A stretch of DNA of 64,000 nt from Syntrophorhabdaceae bacterium PtaU1.Bin034 (lineage in GTDB: Bacteria > Desulfobacterota_G > Syntrophorhabdia > Syntrophorhabdales > WCHB1-27): positions 1-64,000 of the forward strand of contig MVRP01000003.1 of NCBI GenBank assembly GCA_002067405.1. Direction: 5' to 3'. The notes beneath the pieces are model-generated. The model had not been told where the DNA came from. It did not search any database and saw only the letters and a list, made by a program, of their open reading frames with translations. This document shows, piece by piece, positions 50,679 to 59,535 of the stretch; the stretch's first letter is position 1; each line of letters starts with the position of its first letter. The position numbers were made by a program, and so were the translations under genes.

Positions 50679-50776
50679 CAAATATCGTCCCGTGGCTCGT
50701 CACCATAACGGCCGTTGTCCTCACGAACCCAAAGCCCCTCGACCTGATCATGAGGCTTCCGGGGATCGGCAGATAA
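50657..50776 (+). CDS. Short membrane-helix frame, likely shifted tail of preceding gene
   Basis: 39 residues (starting MLFKTRLTNIVPWLVTITAV) with one membrane helix. It begins exactly at the A-run in the end of the coiled-coil gene. Either an independent overlapping small gene or the tail of a single protein joined by slippage (biological or a base-calling artefact). Confidence 0.5.
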   Translation: MLFKTRLTNIVPWLVTITAVVLTNPKPLDLIMRLPGIGR

Positions 50777-50796
50777 CGGGGCATTACTATAAGTTC

Positions 50797-50822
50797 AAGG
50801 GTGGCTTCGGCCACCCTTTTTT
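50797..50822 (+). terminator. Rho-independent terminator
   Basis: A 9-bp stem (50797-50805 with 50110-offset partner 50810-50818), TTCG tetraloop and T6 tail. It ends the 47625-50776 operon. Confidence 0.9.
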
Positions 50823-50970
50823 GTGAGTTCAACGACATGGGGGTAAAGAAAAACATGGCGTTGCGCATGGAGCACCTAAGGCCCGTTATTTTTTTGCCGG
50901 GCTCCCTCAAACGCAATTTGCATCCTGCTCGATCCATTGCCCCACCCTGAGGCAGCATGGGGCAGTCGTG

Positions 50971-51705
50971 TCAATCGATGTCGATCAGGCCCTCCTCCAC
51001 GCATATGGCGACGGCCTGAGCCCTCGTCACCGCGTGGACCTTACGGAGAATGTGCTGGACGTGGAAGTTGACCGTGCACTCGCTGACAGAGAGAATTCGC
51101 GATATTTCCCAGGAGGTCTTTCCCGCCTTCACCCACTTCAGTACCTCTTTTTCCCTGGGTGAGAGTGCCACGTCCTGTCCCCTGGCTTCGAGAGGGCCGA
51201 CGATGCGGATGAGCGCCAGATGAAGATAGGGCACGATACTTTCAACGATTAGCGCGGTGCGGATGCTTTTACGCATAGATCTTCCCGCGAAAGAAAAGAG
51301 AGAAAGGTCGTCGTTCCCGGACCTTCTTAGCCCGTAGGAATACCCTGTCTTGAGCCCGTACGCTGACGCGGCCCTTATGAACTCCCGTGCTTCCGGGTGC
51401 TTCCGGAATGAATCTGCCCAGTATTGAAGACCTGGATGGCGACGGTGTTCGGCGACGACAGGGTCGATCCTGTCGAACTGCCCGGAGAGGTAAAGATCGA
51501 CCCAGGGGACAGGATAGCTCACATTGACCATGCGAAACGGGTCAGTGCTACGACAACTCGCTTTCGAAAGCACGCAGAGGGCGAACTCGAAGGGAATCAG
51601 GTCCTGAAGCCTGCGGATGACCCGGCGCAGGTCGTCCTCGGTACGACACCGAAAACTGAGGTCGATGATACGTAGGAAAGCCTTGGCCTCTCTTTTCGAC
51701 AACAA
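50971..51705 (-). CDS. LuxR-family regulator with autoinducer-binding domain
   Basis: 244 residues. The N-terminal autoinducer-binding fold (about 20-165) shows VNVSYPVPWVDLYLSGQFDR, DPVVAEHRRHPGLQYWAD and LSLFSFAGR, which retain the Trp, Tyr and Asp positions used to hold acyl-homoserine lactones. The C-terminal GerE-type helix-turn-helix is at about 180-242 (LSPREKEVLKWVKAGKTSWE, CTVNFHVQHILRKV). It seems to start at TTG 51705. No LuxI synthase is in the window, so it is a solo. Inside a putative conjugative element, a TraR-like control of transfer is plausible. Confidence 0.85.
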   Translation of the reverse strand: MLSKREAKAFLRIIDLSFRCRTEDDLRRVIRRLQDLIPFEFALCVLSKASCRSTDPFRMVNVSYPVPWVDLYLSGQFDRIDPVVAEHRRHPGLQYWADSFRKHPEAREFIRAASAYGLKTGYSYGLRRSGNDDLSLFSFAGRSMRKSIRTALIVESIVPYLHLALIRIVGPLEARGQDVALSPREKEVLKWVKAGKTSWEISRILSVSECTVNFHVQHILRKVHAVTRAQAVAICVEEGLIDID

Positions 51706-52506
51706 AATACCGGCCCTTTTTTCGGCAAGGTCCTCCTAGCCACGGGCAGCATAGAATCGTGGGTCATATCCGGCTTCAATGAAAAGTCTCTCACGGTTTC
51801 CGCCTTTCGCGGTCCTGTCCCTTACATGCGCCCGGTTTCATTCTGTCCGGCGCCCAAGTGTGAGCTGTCCACTCGCTGCTTATGTTTGTGCCGGACAGCG
51901 CTTCCGCCGAAGCCGGCTGGATCGGTATGAGCTCGGACGAGGCGACCTTGCATGATCTCGCTTTCCCCGTGCCGAGCCAAATCCCTGAATACCGGTCCCG
52001 GTTGCTTTCGGTCCGTCCTTAAAGGACTTTTGTCGGTCCATGAAAAGCATATTACACAACAACCCGCAATCCCAATCTTTTATGATCTAAAAAGGATCAC
52101 CATTTGTAAGTCCTCCTGCTTTTTGAGCTTTAGCCTGTTCACGTGAGAGGCGGTTCTTTTGTGGAGTCCAGGAAAAATCGAAATTCCGTCTCCCGCCACA
52201 ACAACTAAGCCTACGGTCGCGGGTACCTTCGGGGCAGGCAATGGAATCTCCTAACCGTGCGGGAAGCCTCTCCCGGCGGAGGTGTCCCAACGGGGGAATG
52301 GGCAGCATAAAGGCGGGAGTCGGAGTTTGTGTGGCGATGAAGGTAACGGCCACGGAAGACCGGGTTAGCGTGCACACAACATGAGTGTGAAGTAATACCC
52401 ATCAGATAAGTATCTTCATTAGACCCCCGAAAAGCGCCCTTTCCGCACTAGCGGATTCCACAGGGCACAAACCTTCAAAACTCAACAAGCACCGAAAGGA
52501 GAGGCC
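51706..52506. other. Intergenic region without recognised gene
   Basis: About 800 bases between the LuxR solo and the SbcD-like gene. No frame looks coding. Small palindromes are present: GTCCTTAAAGGAC (52015-52027, followed by TTTT) and AGATA-AG-TATCT (52403-52414). It may hold promoters of both divergent transcripts; no convincing -35/-10 pair was identified. Confidence 0.6.
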
Positions 52507-53757
52507 ATGAACGTGACCAAGGTCGTTCACTGCGCCGATCTGCACTTCGACGATGATGCAGGCCGGCTGCAAAACACCATTGAATGTTGTGACAGGATAC
52601 TGGCGACAGCGGAGGTCGAGGCACCCGACCTGATAGCAGTGGCGGGAGACGTGTACGAGAGGGGACTCATTCTCGGTTCTCCCGGTGCACTCGCGGCGAT
52701 CGACTTCGTATGCCGGTGCGGCGACATTGCCCCGGTCGTCATAGTGGCCGGCACACCGACCCACGATGTCACCAACAGCACAGAAGTTTTCAAGAGACTC
52801 AAAACGAGATACCCGGTCTACTCGACCGGGCTGCCCCGGCAGGTATGCCTAACCGGGAAGGAACTACGCAGGTTCATCGAAGTCGACGGAAGAATGGACA
52901 GCTTGGACGAAACATCCCTTCTTCTCTCCTGCCTGCCGTCAGTCACCAGGGCGTCGCTCATGGCGACGGCAAGTCTTTCGCTGGGTGAGGCGGGCATCGG
53001 GTACGGGGAACTGCTAAGAGACCTGTTTCAGGCCTGGGGCGTGGCGAACAAGAAGGCGAATGAGATCGGCATACCCACCATACTCATCGGTCACGGGACG
53101 GTGAAAGGGTCACGTTTATCGACCGGACAGAAGGTCACCGATGCTGACGCCGAGTTCGGGATCGCGGATCTCAGGCTTGCGAAGGCGGCCCTCGTCTGTC
53201 TTGGACATATTCACTTGCGGCAGCAGGTCGACGAATACACCTTCTACTCCGGCTCCGTGACCCGTGCGAATCACGGCGAGACCGAAGAAAAAGGCTTCTA
53301 CGTTCACACGATCAACGGCAGAACCGTGACGTCGAGGTTCGTGGAGACCCCGGCCAGGACAATGCGGACCCTGGAGCCGATTGAAGGAATGCCTGACGCC
53401 TCCCTGCTCGATGAGGTCAAACAGGGGGACTACGTAAAGATCGTCTACACCGTCAGGCAGGAAGACGCATCAAGGGTGGACGATGCGGCGTTGAGAAGGC
53501 TCGCCTACGAAAAAGGGGCCGTTCACGTGAAGATCGACAAGACGGTGATCCCCATGACCAACGCAAGGTCCGAGGGCATATCGAGACTGAAGTCCCTCAA
53601 GGAAAAGCTGACACGATGGGGCGAGTTGAACGGCCAGACGATCACGGCAAGCCTCATCGACAAGCTCGAAATGCTCCAGGTCCTGGACGAACAAACCATT
53701 CTCGACCGCTACCTTGAAAAGGAGGCACCCGATGAAGGCCGATTATTTGCTGCTTAG
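52507..53757 (+). CDS. SbcD/Mre11-like nuclease
   Basis: 416 residues. Metallophosphoesterase motifs in order: DLHFD (11-15), GDVYE (near 47), a GTPTHD in place of the canonical GNHD (near 84), IGHGTV and GHIHLR (near 237). The His/Asp metal ligands are mostly kept, while the motif III Asn is replaced. A C-terminal extension of about 150 residues probably binds the partner ATPase. With the following gene it forms an Mre11-Rad50 type end-processing complex. RBS AAAGGAGAG. Confidence 0.85.
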   Translation: MNVTKVVHCADLHFDDDAGRLQNTIECCDRILATAEVEAPDLIAVAGDVYERGLILGSPGALAAIDFVCRCGDIAPVVIVAGTPTHDVTNSTEVFKRLKTRYPVYSTGLPRQVCLTGKELRRFIEVDGRMDSLDETSLLLSCLPSVTRASLMATASLSLGEAGIGYGELLRDLFQAWGVANKKANEIGIPTILIGHGTVKGSRLSTGQKVTDADAEFGIADLRLAKAALVCLGHIHLRQQVDEYTFYSGSVTRANHGETEEKGFYVHTINGRTVTSRFVETPARTMRTLEPIEGMPDASLLDEVKQGDYVKIVYTVRQEDASRVDDAALRRLAYEKGAVHVKIDKTVIPMTNARSEGISRLKSLKEKLTRWGELNGQTITASLIDKLEMLQVLDEQTILDRYLEKEAPDEGRLFAA

Positions 53758-56110
53758 AGGCTTCGAGGGGATCCTCTCGGGTATGGGCCTTTCCGAGATC
53801 GAAATAGACTTTTCGGACCTGCCGAATGGGATCATCGTCTTCGACGGCCCCAACGGCAGGGGAAAGACGACCATCGTTGATAACATGCACCACTTCCGTG
53901 TCATGCCGTCGAAGGTGAACAACAGCTACTCGCCGGAGGCTTTCAGCTTCTACGAAGAGACATACGGGTCCGGTGCCTGCAAGGTCTTCATTTCCAGGAT
54001 GAAAGGTACGCGCCACAAATCGGTGGTCTCCATCGATGCCACAAGGAGGCGACAGAAGTGTTACCTCTATGAGGAGGTCAACGGCAACTGGAGGCCCCTG
54101 AACCCGGACGGCGGAACGGAAAGCTTCGACCGGGCGGTGGAAGCCGTCTTCGGCACCCCGCAGCTCTACTTCATATCGAACTTCAGGGACCAGCGGGCGA
54201 AGAGCTTCTCACGATACAGCAAGGGGGACATCAAAGAGATCCTCGCTGAGCTGCTTGGTATAGCTGACATCAAGGTGCTGTCAGAAAAGGCCGGCCGGAT
54301 ACGAAAGGCGCTCCAGGACCGTCTCGGTTATCTTGTGAGCACTAAGGAGGATTTGCTGCGCGTCATATCCGGCAAGGACGAAAAGGCCTCCAAAACCCGA
54401 AGCGTCCAGTCGGACCTCTCACACCTGGCAGAAAGCATCCGATCCCTCGAATCGCAACGACAGGAGAAGGAGCGGAAGCTCTCCGAAACGACCACGAAGA
54501 TCGCGCTCCAGGAAGAGCGGCAGAAGGCAAAGGACAAGCTGCTCGCGGACATGCAAGCGAGGAAGAACGACCTGGAAGAGCTCCGCAAGAGCAAGGAGTC
54601 GAGATTGACCGCCTTCCGGACAAAAGCGGCAGCGATGAAAGAGAAGATCGCGAGAACCGGGACCCTCCTTGCCAACCTCGGCTCGCTGAGGCTTAAGGCT
54701 CAGGAGCTCAAGGGACTCGAAGAGAAGGTATCGAACCTGAAGAACTCTGCCAAGCTCTGTGACGAGCGGTACGTAGAGGTCAACAAGCGAATCTCCGAGA
54801 TCCAGACTGTGGAGAAGATCCTCAAGGAGAAGGAAGGAGAACTCGAAGGCCTGAGGCTCACCCGGCAGCACGCCATCGACAGGATCGAGGCCGCCGTCAG
54901 GGAACTCAAGGCAAAAGTGCGGAGGCTTGCCGAGTACCGGTGCGACGCGACGGGTGCAAGCTCATGTCCCTTCCTCACCGATGCGCGGGAGGCAAAAAGG
55001 ATCATCCCCGCAAAGGAAGCGGAGCTGCGAAAGCTGGCCGCGGCCAGGGACCCGCAGCAAGAAACGCTCCTCCGGGAACTGGCCGATCTTCGCCGGAGAT
55101 GCGCTACTGCGCCTCCCCTTCGGAAAGAGTCGGAGCAATTGCTTTCGACGAAGAGGGTTCTCGAGGACGAGATGCAGAAAGCCGAGGAACGAATCACCGC
55201 CTTGAAGGATGAGACCACGCAACTGGCGGAAGCGGAGCAGGCAGAAAAAGAACTGCCGGGCCTGAAGGCCGAACTTACCGCCCTAGAGAAAGAAAAGGAA
55301 GAATACCTTCAGGAAACCGATAGGGCTCTCGCGGTGAAGGAAGCGGAGATCAAGGCCCGCGAGAGCGAGGCCGCCCGGATCGCTATCGCCCCGACGTTGC
55401 AGGAAGCGAAAGAGAAGATCGTGCAAGCCGTTTCCACTCTCTCAAGCCGCATCGATGGCCAGAGGTCAGAGGAAGCGGCCTTAAGAAAGGAAGCGGGCGC
55501 CGTCGACGAGGCCTTGAAACGGATCGCCGAGTCGGAGACGAAGTGCGCGGATCTCGACAAGGAGATCGATTTCTTGAAAGGGGAGCTTTCTGAATGGGCC
55601 ATCATGGAGAAAGCCCTGGGCAACGACGGGATCATACCCCTCGAAATCGACGACGCGGGTCCTGCCATCGCGAGTGTCGCGAATGAACTGCTCCGGGTGT
55701 ACGACTCCCCCTTCACCGTGGGATTCAACACCCAGGAGATGACCCGGACGGGCAAGCTCAGAGAGGGCTTCGATATTCCCGTCTTCGACGCAAATACAAA
55801 CAAATCGAAGAGCATTCGAAAGCTTTCGGGCGGCGAGGCCACCATCGTCGAGGACGCGGTGGCCAAGGCCATCTGCATCTGCAACAAGATGCGGAACGGC
55901 AAGGATTTGGCTACGATCTACACCGACGAAAGGGACGGGGCGCTCGACCCCGAGAAGAAGAGGGCCTATTTCCGGATGAAACAAAAAGTGCTCGCCCTCG
56001 GGGGATACCAGCAGGAGTTCTGCATAACCCACACGCCCGAGCTTCTCGCCATGGCGAGCGCCGTCATCTCCCTCGCACCGGGCGGCATCACCATAACCAC
56101 CAACAACTAA
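53732..56110 (+). CDS. SbcC/Rad50-like SMC-family ATPase
   Basis: 792 residues from ATG 53732 (AAAAGGAGG upstream, inside the nuclease gene's last 26 bases). Walker A GPNGRGKTT (39-47), long coiled coils (about 190-400 and 460-640), ABC signature LSGGEATIVEDAVAKAI and a Walker B/D-loop region (ATIYTDERDGALDPEKKR). The apex between the coils reads CDATGASSCPF, so the zinc hook, if any, is C-x7-C rather than CxxC. Shorter than housekeeping SbcC (about 1000 residues). Likely processes DNA ends or hairpins during element replication or recombination. Confidence 0.88.
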   Translation: MKADYLLLRGFEGILSGMGLSEIEIDFSDLPNGIIVFDGPNGRGKTTIVDNMHHFRVMPSKVNNSYSPEAFSFYEETYGSGACKVFISRMKGTRHKSVVSIDATRRRQKCYLYEEVNGNWRPLNPDGGTESFDRAVEAVFGTPQLYFISNFRDQRAKSFSRYSKGDIKEILAELLGIADIKVLSEKAGRIRKALQDRLGYLVSTKEDLLRVISGKDEKASKTRSVQSDLSHLAESIRSLESQRQEKERKLSETTTKIALQEERQKAKDKLLADMQARKNDLEELRKSKESRLTAFRTKAAAMKEKIARTGTLLANLGSLRLKAQELKGLEEKVSNLKNSAKLCDERYVEVNKRISEIQTVEKILKEKEGELEGLRLTRQHAIDRIEAAVRELKAKVRRLAEYRCDATGASSCPFLTDAREAKRIIPAKEAELRKLAAARDPQQETLLRELADLRRRCATAPPLRKESEQLLSTKRVLEDEMQKAEERITALKDETTQLAEAEQAEKELPGLKAELTALEKEKEEYLQETDRALAVKEAEIKARESEAARIAIAPTLQEAKEKIVQAVSTLSSRIDGQRSEEAALRKEAGAVDEALKRIAESETKCADLDKEIDFLKGELSEWAIMEKALGNDGIIPLEIDDAGPAIASVANELLRVYDSPFTVGFNTQEMTRTGKLREGFDIPVFDANTNKSKSIRKLSGGEATIVEDAVAKAICICNKMRNGKDLATIYTDERDGALDPEKKRAYFRMKQKVLALGGYQQEFCITHTPELLAMASAVISLAPGGITITTNN

Positions 56111-56124
56111 ACGAGGACGAAACG

Positions 56125-57468
56125 ATGAACAGACAATCGGCGGCACATCGTGTGCCCTACGACGATAACGAAGAATTTCTGACGCCCCTCCTGGGGCTGG
56201 ATGACGAAAGTGTCAAGACGATCGGCGTCATAAGGCCGGGCATCAAGATACTGAAAAAAGATTGCACCGAGGCTGATCGCGCGAAATACGAGCAGTTGCT
56301 CGCTCTCGGCATGAGCTGGACAGATATGGAAAAAGAACTGGGCGACAAGCTCGTGCCGGACAACGTCGACTACTTCACCGTAAACAGCTACGACTGCATC
56401 AACCCCACGAACGCCGACCTTGTAAAGAAGCTCTACGCGGATGCTGACGGGAGGCTCCGCTCGATCCCCGTCTATTTCGCGATGAACGAGTGGTGGAACC
56501 TCATTCCCCACAGGCTTTACTGCTACGGACGGACGAGGGGGCTCAAGCACCGGAGCAGCTTCGAGTACGAGCGGGAGGGGGGAAGGATCGTGGATTACCG
56601 AATGGTCTGCGAGACGCCCGTGGACCTCCAACCGGGGAAAAAGCTCTTCGGCGGCCGGGGATGGGTCACGAAGCCCTGCGATCCCGAATCGTGTCCCGAA
56701 TACCAGAAGGAGGAATGCAAACTGTCCGGCAGGATCTACTTCATGATCCCCGGGATAAAGGGGATGGGGTCATGGGTGATACCTACGAAGTCCTACTACT
56801 CGATGAAGAGGGTGAAAAAGGCCCTTCGTGATATGTACCAACTCACCAACGGGAGGATCGCTTATCTCCTGCACAAGGGAGAGCCGGTCTTCATGCTTCG
56901 CAAGGTTAAGGCGACGGTCCCGTCCATCGACTGGAAAAAAGGCGAGACGACGATGAGGCAGCAATGCCTGATCGACCTCGACGTGGTCGTGGACCCCCTT
57001 GAGGTGGCGCGGGAGTATTCGGTCGAGAAGATGCTCGAAAAAGGGAGGAAGGCTTTCACGGTGCTGACTGCCGGGACCGGGGACCCCGACACCTACCCGG
57101 GGACTTATGACGGCACGAGTGGAACGGATCTCTCTTCCGATGAAGAGGAACAACCGGCCGGCACGGTAGCACCGGGGCCCATGGGGGACACGGAAGCACC
57201 GGCAGGGCAGGAACCCTGCCCCCGACCCACGGCGACAAGACCGGAGAGGCAGTCCGCGCCCGAAACCCCGAAGAACGGAAACGGGAGAAGAGAGATGGAC
57301 CGGGATCAGAAGGCGGCTATTACAAAGATGGCCTCCAGGTACCGGGTACCGGCCGGGACGCTCGACAAGGTGCTCGCGGGTTTAGAATCCTACGATGAAG
57401 CGGCGAAGGTGATAAGCGAGCTGAACAAGGGGGATATCTCCAGATTTCTCCCTGCACGGTCGGTCTGA
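56125..57468 (+). CDS. Protein resembling phiC31-gp3-type recombination directionality factors
   Basis: 447 residues. The middle has the layout of that family: KHRSSFEYEREGG, then a Cys cluster (PCDPESCPEYQKEECKLSG) followed by GRIYFMIPGIKGMGSWVIPT and KSYYSMKRVKKAL. In serine-integrase phages such proteins switch the integrase to excision. No integrase is seen in this window, so the function here is inferred from resemblance only. A disordered Pro/Glu linker (about 340-395) leads to a small helical C-terminal domain (AAITKMASRYRVPAGTLDKV). RBS region ACGAAACG is weak. A terminator follows. Confidence 0.6.
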   Translation: MNRQSAAHRVPYDDNEEFLTPLLGLDDESVKTIGVIRPGIKILKKDCTEADRAKYEQLLALGMSWTDMEKELGDKLVPDNVDYFTVNSYDCINPTNADLVKKLYADADGRLRSIPVYFAMNEWWNLIPHRLYCYGRTRGLKHRSSFEYEREGGRIVDYRMVCETPVDLQPGKKLFGGRGWVTKPCDPESCPEYQKEECKLSGRIYFMIPGIKGMGSWVIPTKSYYSMKRVKKALRDMYQLTNGRIAYLLHKGEPVFMLRKVKATVPSIDWKKGETTMRQQCLIDLDVVVDPLEVAREYSVEKMLEKGRKAFTVLTAGTGDPDTYPGTYDGTSGTDLSSDEEEQPAGTVAPGPMGDTEAPAGQEPCPRPTATRPERQSAPETPKNGNGRREMDRDQKAAITKMASRYRVPAGTLDKVLAGLESYDEAAKVISELNKGDISRFLPARSV

Positions 57469-57495
57469 GCTGGCTGCGCGATTAAGCACAGTTTC

Positions 57496-57523
57496 AAGGG
57501 AAGGCGCGTGCCTTCCCTTTTTT
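57496..57523 (+). terminator. Rho-independent terminator
   Basis: A 10-bp stem (57496-57505 with 57510-57519), 4-base loop and T tail, just after the stop at 57468. It ends the sbcD-like/sbcC-like operon. Confidence 0.9.
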
Positions 57524-57777
57524 CTTTGGCGGAAATCCCCTTGGCACCGGGAAGCGGAACGAAGGTCGCGAAGTAATATAAAGCGAGGTGGATGGCAGCC
57601 GGCGAGCCGGGAAGAGTGAGGCACCTATCAGAACTGAGAGGTGACACGCCCTTCGCAAAATGGTAAAGCGGTTATACAAGTAACAAAAACAGCCGGAAAT
57701 GACAGCAGATCGGGGTTCTTCCTTTCCGGCTCGACGCCTTGACCGGTTCATGGGTCCCCTGACCTGACCGCGCCAGA
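57524..57777. other. Intergenic region with operator-like palindrome
   Basis: CACCTATCAGAACTGAGAGGTG (57622-57643 in two halves; 9 paired bases each side, one mismatch) is the only obvious structure in this spacer ahead of the sigma-like gene. No clear promoter hexamers. Confidence 0.4.
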
Positions 57778-58914
57778 TTGGTGGCCGCGATTCCACCGCA
57801 AACGGCTATGAATCCGGCAGAGATGGATCCGCTGGTTGACATATCTCCCCATGGCTTCGCTGAGAGGAAGTCCGCGCTGACCGTCAGCGTTTCGTCCCTT
57901 TCGCAGGCGGTAAAAGCCACGATTCCCTCCGGGACAAAGAAATACGACACAACACAGGCGGTCGAGGACTTCTATGGGAAGCATCTCGCCTCTCTTCGCG
58001 ACGGGGGCAGCGGTCTTTACGAGAAGCTGGCCGTCGAAATCTATTCGATCTACCGGCCGAGGATCATCAAGATCGCGCGGAAGTACCGTTCGCTGAGTCC
58101 CATTTTCGGCGAGGACGACCTCCAGCAGGAGGCGCTGATCGCCATCCTCCAGGCCCTTCGGAAATATCGACACAACCCCGATATCCGGATGAAATTCTCG
58201 ACCTACCTCGAATGGTCGATCAGGAACATATTCCAACGCGCCATCGGGCACAGGGACAAGTACGTTGAGATCTACGGGCCGGGCGGGGCGTTTCTCAAAA
58301 CCATGAGCTACGCCAGGTTCATCGAGCGGAAAAAGTCCCTCGAAAAGGAAGGGTACACCTACACGACCAAGAAGCGGTTCTGCTACCTGGCGGAAACCCT
58401 TCCGGAGGAGGACCTGGAAGCCCGGCTGAACGAGACGAGCATGGCCCCCTACGAATACCGGGCATACGGGGGATCTTCGGAAGAACCCATTGAGACAAAG
58501 GAGGCGCACGAAGAGGCAGCGGAGGACGGGTTCGGGCGCGGGACACCCGCCTTCGGAAGCGGCTCGAATAACGTCCTCAACCTCCAGGCGATCGACAGCC
58601 TGTACCGCCAATGGGCCCGCTCCTCACGACAAAACGGGGTCGGCGAAAACGATCCCGTGGTCCTTCGCATCTATGACCTTTGCAGGGGATACGGCGAAGA
58701 GATGCTCCAGCCTTTCAGGAACAACGGTACAAGTATCGACGTGGAGGAAGCAAGGCGGTCCGTGCTGTCCGCCATCAGGCAGGGGCTGATGCGTCACGAC
58801 AACGAATCGTTTCCGCCGGTGCCGTTTTCAGTGTCTCTTCGTGTTTCCATAAGACGGTCGGTACAGGGCCTGGTAAAGGCCTATTGCCGGACAGAGGGGA
58901 GTTCCCATGGATGA
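57778..58914 (+). CDS. Sigma-70-like factor encoded by the mobile block
   Basis: 378 residues from TTG 57778, or 368 from ATG 57808. Residues about 85-165 contain a sigma region 2 pattern: YRPRIIKIARKYRSLSPIFG, EDDLQQEALIAILQALRKYR and FSTYLEWSIRNIFQRAIGH, which correspond to the core-binding and -10-recognition helices. The rest is atypical: a Glu-rich insert and a C-terminal half without an obvious region 4 helix-turn-helix. Such a factor could redirect host RNA polymerase to element promoters; a degenerate or structural homologue is the alternative. The end overlaps the next gene by 8 bases. Confidence 0.65.
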   Translation: MVAAIPPQTAMNPAEMDPLVDISPHGFAERKSALTVSVSSLSQAVKATIPSGTKKYDTTQAVEDFYGKHLASLRDGGSGLYEKLAVEIYSIYRPRIIKIARKYRSLSPIFGEDDLQQEALIAILQALRKYRHNPDIRMKFSTYLEWSIRNIFQRAIGHRDKYVEIYGPGGAFLKTMSYARFIERKKSLEKEGYTYTTKKRFCYLAETLPEEDLEARLNETSMAPYEYRAYGGSSEEPIETKEAHEEAAEDGFGRGTPAFGSGSNNVLNLQAIDSLYRQWARSSRQNGVGENDPVVLRIYDLCRGYGEEMLQPFRNNGTSIDVEEARRSVLSAIRQGLMRHDNESFPPVPFSVSLRVSIRRSVQGLVKAYCRTEGSSHG

Positions 58915-59419
58915 AAAGACGGTAAAAGAATTCTTCAGACAGGAGAGACTGAGACGTGCGTCCCCATGGAAGCCGGTCTCCACCGACCACCTTACGACAA
59001 GGGAGTTTCTGTCGCTCGTCGGAATCGAAAGCAGGGGCAGCAAGTACCGCAGGACCCTTTACTACCTCGAGATAGCCGCCTCAGGGGACAACAGCCATCT
59101 CATACCCGACTACCTCCGGCGATGTTTCAAGGAAGGCGTCGTCCATGTCCAGGTCTTTCACGGCCGGGCTGAGGGCCCTATTGCACTGGAGTACCGCATC
59201 CCCATCGAAACACTCGAGGACACCTACGTCCGGTCTGCGAAAAGACTGGTGAAGTTCAGAACCGACAAGGCACGGGATTACATCACACCCGCGATACTGA
59301 GAAAGCTGAGCTCGCTCAGTGACGAAACCGACAAGAGCATACCGGACATCATCAGTACCCTGGTCAACCGGGAGGTGCAGATCATGGTCGCGAGGAAGCG
59401 CAACCGCGTTGTCGAATAA
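58907..59419 (+). CDS. Hypothetical protein between sigma-like and ParB-like genes
   Basis: 170 residues, overlapping the sigma-like gene by 8 bases, so probably co-translated. TTREFLSLVGIESRGSKYRR near residue 30, then HLIPDYLRRCFKEGVVHVQV and KRLVKFRTDKARDYITPAIL; the C-terminal part (LSSLSDETDKSIPDIISTLV) may be helical and DNA-binding. Family not recognised. It ends 10 bases before the palindrome array at 59430. Confidence 0.65.
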   Translation: MDEKTVKEFFRQERLRRASPWKPVSTDHLTTREFLSLVGIESRGSKYRRTLYYLEIAASGDNSHLIPDYLRRCFKEGVVHVQVFHGRAEGPIALEYRIPIETLEDTYVRSAKRLVKFRTDKARDYITPAILRKLSSLSDETDKSIPDIISTLVNREVQIMVARKRNRVVE

Positions 59420-59429
59420 CGAGCCTAGT

Positions 59430-59511
59430 CACGAGGGCGTCGTGTACCGTGCACGACGGCGTCGTGATTGCCGTCACGAGGGTCTCGTGCATCGTGCACG
59501 ATGATCTCGTG
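59430..59511. repeat. Four phased 15-bp palindromes, CACGA-N5-TCGTG
   Basis: Units at 59430-59444, 59452-59466, 59475-59489 and 59497-59511, centres 22, 23 and 22 bases apart (about two helical turns). Centre bases differ (GGGCG, CGGCG, GGGTC, TGATC) while both arms are invariant. Spacers are 7, 8 and 7 bases. It sits between the hypothetical gene and the ParB-like start, 24 bases before ATG 59536. Best read as a binding array for a dimeric protein, such as a centromere/parS-like site, iterons or an autoregulatory operator of the ParB-like gene. Confidence 0.9.
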
Positions 59512-59535
59512 TACTACGATCAAGAGGAGGTTGTT

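Noticed and set aside
59449..59535. Longer start for the ParB-like gene, or a CRISPR-like array at 59430
   Set aside because: The extension would translate the palindrome array. The units are only 15 bp with 7-8 bp spacers and no cas genes, so it is an operator/iteron array rather than CRISPR.
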